Shown here: positions 3,993 through 5,633 of the stretch, in pieces
Numbering within the stretch: position 1 is the first letter of the stretch
Layout of the letters: every line of letters starts with the position of its first letter
Assembly (NCBI GenBank): GCA_020846575.1
Contig: JADLDQ010000399.1
Coordinates: 1 to 5,633, forward strand
Source of the DNA: Burkholderiales bacterium
GTDB taxonomy: Bacteria > Pseudomonadota > Gammaproteobacteria > Burkholderiales > SG8-39
Direction: 5' to 3'
Length of the DNA stretch: 5,633 bases
Notes under the pieces: model-generated
Database searches by the model: none
What the model was told of the DNA's origin: nothing
The model's input: the letters and a program-made list of their open reading frames with translations, nothing else
Translations under genes and position numbers: made by a program

Positions 3993-5633
3993 TCACGCTT
4001 CATCCGTCGCGATGTCCAGCCCCGGATGGTCGGCGCGGATCTTCCAGCACTTGACCGCGCCGCCCGCGTAGTAGGTTCCCTTCCCGAGAGAACACGCGGC
4101 GTTGTCGGCAAGCAGCACGCCGGCCTTGATCAGGTCGTCACGAATACCGTCCGCCCCGAAGTGGTGCTTGTCCATCCAGCGGCGGACGTGCTCTCGATCG
4201 ACCCAGATCAGCTTCTTATCCGGCTCGTAGCGCTGCGACAGCATCCCGCGTGTGGGTTTCTGGTCCGACACGCTCAGGCCCCGGTTCAGGTCCGTCACCA
4301 CGAGGCGCTCCCCGACGTGTTCGTTCAGGTACTGCGACAGCACGGCCACGGCGTCGGTCCGATTATCCACAACATTGCCCTTCATTCGGTATAACTCGCC
4401 GATCAACCACGGCCGGATGCAGTTCGGATCGAAGTCGATCACCCCCGCCTCCCTGGCAAGCTCCCCCCCGTAGATCGACAGCGCCGCCGCCTGAGCCCAG
4501 AACCGATCCTCCGGGGCGATGCCCAGCGTGCGGTGCGAGTCCAGCACCCGCTGGTTGGCCTCGCTCTTCACGCGGGCGAGGTTGTTGACGACGTGCTGGA
4601 TGTACCGTGGCCCCGCCACCCCGTAGTTCGCCCGCAGGTGGGGCATGATGACGTTGGCGACCTCGCCAAACGCCCGGACGCGGGGCATGCGGAACTCGAA
4701 CAGCCTCGCGGCCTCCGCCTCGGCGTTGCGCTTGGACAGTCGCAGCTTGGCTTGCAGCGAGTCGTTGCTGCTGGTGATCAGGATGGTCTCCCACGTCGGG
4801 CCGGGGCGCAGGGTGCGGTCGGTCTTGAGCGTGTCCCGCGATTTGCCCGCCGCGACGCTGTAGACCAGCCGCCGGAGTTCGTCGGGCTCGATCGTAGACG
4901 CCTCGTCAAAGTACATGGGCAGCGCGCCGTAGGCCCCCAGCCGCTCGTAGCGCGCATTCACCGAGTCGTCGGCGGCCCCCCACGTCGCCTCGGGGTGGCC
5001 GTACACGCTGGCGAGCCAGTTGCCCATCGTGGACTTGCCCACGCCCTTCTCGCCCAACGCGCAGACGGTGAACCCGTGGCGGTTGGCGAGCTTCAGCAGC
5101 GGCGCGGCGAACGCCAGTAGCAGCATGAAGGCATGCGGCTCCATGCCCGGCAGCCCGAGGGCGAAGGTGGGCTCACGCCACTCCTCAAGCGTTCCCTGCG
5201 GCCGGAAGTGCCGAACAAACCCCGTGGCGCCCGAGGAGTGCCCCGCCGTCACTACCTCGCCCACGCGGTACAGCCGCGTCCCCAGAACGAACTCGGTGTC
5301 GCCCTCTTTCCAGCCCTGCGTCATGAACAACTTGCGCATCTTGGTCTCAGCGCGCAGCTTGCGCATATAGGCATCGGCAAACATGGTGATTTTGTTCCTG
5401 ATAAGCGGCTGTACGTGTTGGTCGCGCAGTGCAACCTCGAAGTCCACCGGCCGCGCGAGCAGTGACGAGCGTAGCACGAACTCTTTCCACCCCTCCTGCG
5501 GCAGGTAGTGCCGCATGCGCACTGTCTCGTAGCCAAGCTGCTCGTCATAGGCCAACTCGGTCGGGAACAGGTCGTACTCGTATATCTGGCGCGTGATCCC
5601 GTCCTCCTCGATGAAGATGCCCCCCTTCTCCCC
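3993..5633 (-). CDS. Phage P-loop ATPase, DUF927-like replicative helicase/primase-associated protein, 5'-truncated
   Basis: The frame is open from the right edge to the stop at 3993-3995 and gives 546 visible residues. The TTG at 5555-5553 is probably an internal leucine because the frame continues 26 codons upstream without a stop. Numbering from the edge, the first 150 residues include 'QGWKEGDTEFVLG' (about 106-118), resembling the GWh/fvl segment of DUF927 proteins. They are followed by 'WREPTFALGLPGMEPHAFMLLLAFAAPL' character, Walker A GEKGVGKST (194-202), Walker B LPMYFDEAS (238-246), sensor-1-like ILITSSND (284-291) and a possible arginine/sensor region EAARLFEFRMPR (307-318). The last 130 residues (LSQYLNEHVGERLVVTD, REHVRRWMDKH, GKGTYYAGGAVKCWKI) look like a winged-helix or related nucleic-acid-binding end. 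Known relatives act as ATP-driven replication proteins of tailed phages; helicase or loader activity here is inferred. The opposite orientation to the structural genes fits a separate replication transcription unit. Confidence 0.85.
   Translation of the reverse strand, partial: GEKGGIFIEEDGITRQIYEYDLFPTELAYDEQLGYETVRMRHYLPQEGWKEFVLRSSLLARPVDFEVALRDQHVQPLIRNKITMFADAYMRKLRAETKMRKLFMTQGWKEGDTEFVLGTRLYRVGEVVTAGHSSGATGFVRHFRPQGTLEEWREPTFALGLPGMEPHAFMLLLAFAAPLLKLANRHGFTVCALGEKGVGKSTMGNWLASVYGHPEATWGAADDSVNARYERLGAYGALPMYFDEASTIEPDELRRLVYSVAAGKSRDTLKTDRTLRPGPTWETILITSSNDSLQAKLRLSKRNAEAEAARLFEFRMPRVRAFGEVANVIMPHLRANYGVAGPRYIQHVVNNLARVKSEANQRVLDSHRTLGIAPEDRFWAQAAALSIYGGELAREAGVIDFDPNCIRPWLIGELYRMKGNVVDNRTDAVAVLSQYLNEHVGERLVVTDLNRGLSVSDQKPTRGMLSQRYEPDKKLIWVDREHVRRWMDKHHFGADGIRDDLIKAGVLLADNAACSLGKGTYYAGGAVKCWKIRADHPGLDIATDEA

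Noticed and set aside
3981..4020. Bidirectional intrinsic terminator between the convergent genes
   Set aside because: Only a five-base pairing with a long loop was found and no T-run follows it on either strand.
4533..5120. 195-codon + strand open frame opposite the ATPase
   Set aside because: It lies wholly across the Walker motifs of the - strand gene and reads as low-information GC-rich shadow sequence.
5553..5555. TTG as the start of the - strand ATPase
   Set aside because: Twenty-six further in-frame codons without a stop lie upstream up to the edge and read as ordinary protein (IFIEEDGITRQIYEYDLFP), so the gene is cut by the window.

Overview
The window looks like part of a GC-rich tailed double-stranded DNA phage or prophage. 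Six tightly packed genes on the + strand (2-3980) read as a late structural cassette of small virion or tail-associated proteins followed by adhesin-like proteins. A single long gene on the - strand (3993 to beyond the right edge) encodes a P-loop ATPase of the kind phages use in DNA replication. No RNA gene, CRISPR array, insertion sequence, integrase or attachment site is visible. The host cannot be fixed from this sequence; high GC and the remembered protein families would fit a GC-rich bacterium, perhaps a proteobacterium, but that is inference.

Left to middle (+ strand): a 5'-truncated small protein of the 'DLTG...ARMQIR' phage type (2-310); a 138-residue conserved phage protein (321-737); a 156-residue conserved phage protein (748-1218); a 188-residue protein of unknown role (1218-1784); a 255-residue glycine-rich protein resembling tail-tip adhesins (1784-2551); and a 475-residue protein with a concanavalin/LamG-like domain nested inside an array of about nine 22-residue repeats (2553-3980). 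Intergenic gaps are 10, 10, -1, -1 and 1 nt, so these genes almost certainly share one mRNA and several are translationally coupled. The last two genes are the best candidates for host-surface recognition.

Right (- strand): the ATPase has Walker A, Walker B and sensor-1-like motifs and a C-terminal segment that resembles a DNA-binding winged helix. It best fits the DUF927-type phage helicase/primase-associated ATPases. It runs towards the structural cassette, and the two stop codons are only 12 nt apart with no convincing terminator between them. The junction therefore marks the meeting of a structural and a replication transcription unit.

I see no clearly new defence or mobile system. The most unusual element is the repeat/LamG protein: its repeats are nearly identical as protein but heavily diverged at synonymous positions, a larger 342-nt-offset duplication overlies them, and a folded domain sits between the first repeat and the rest.
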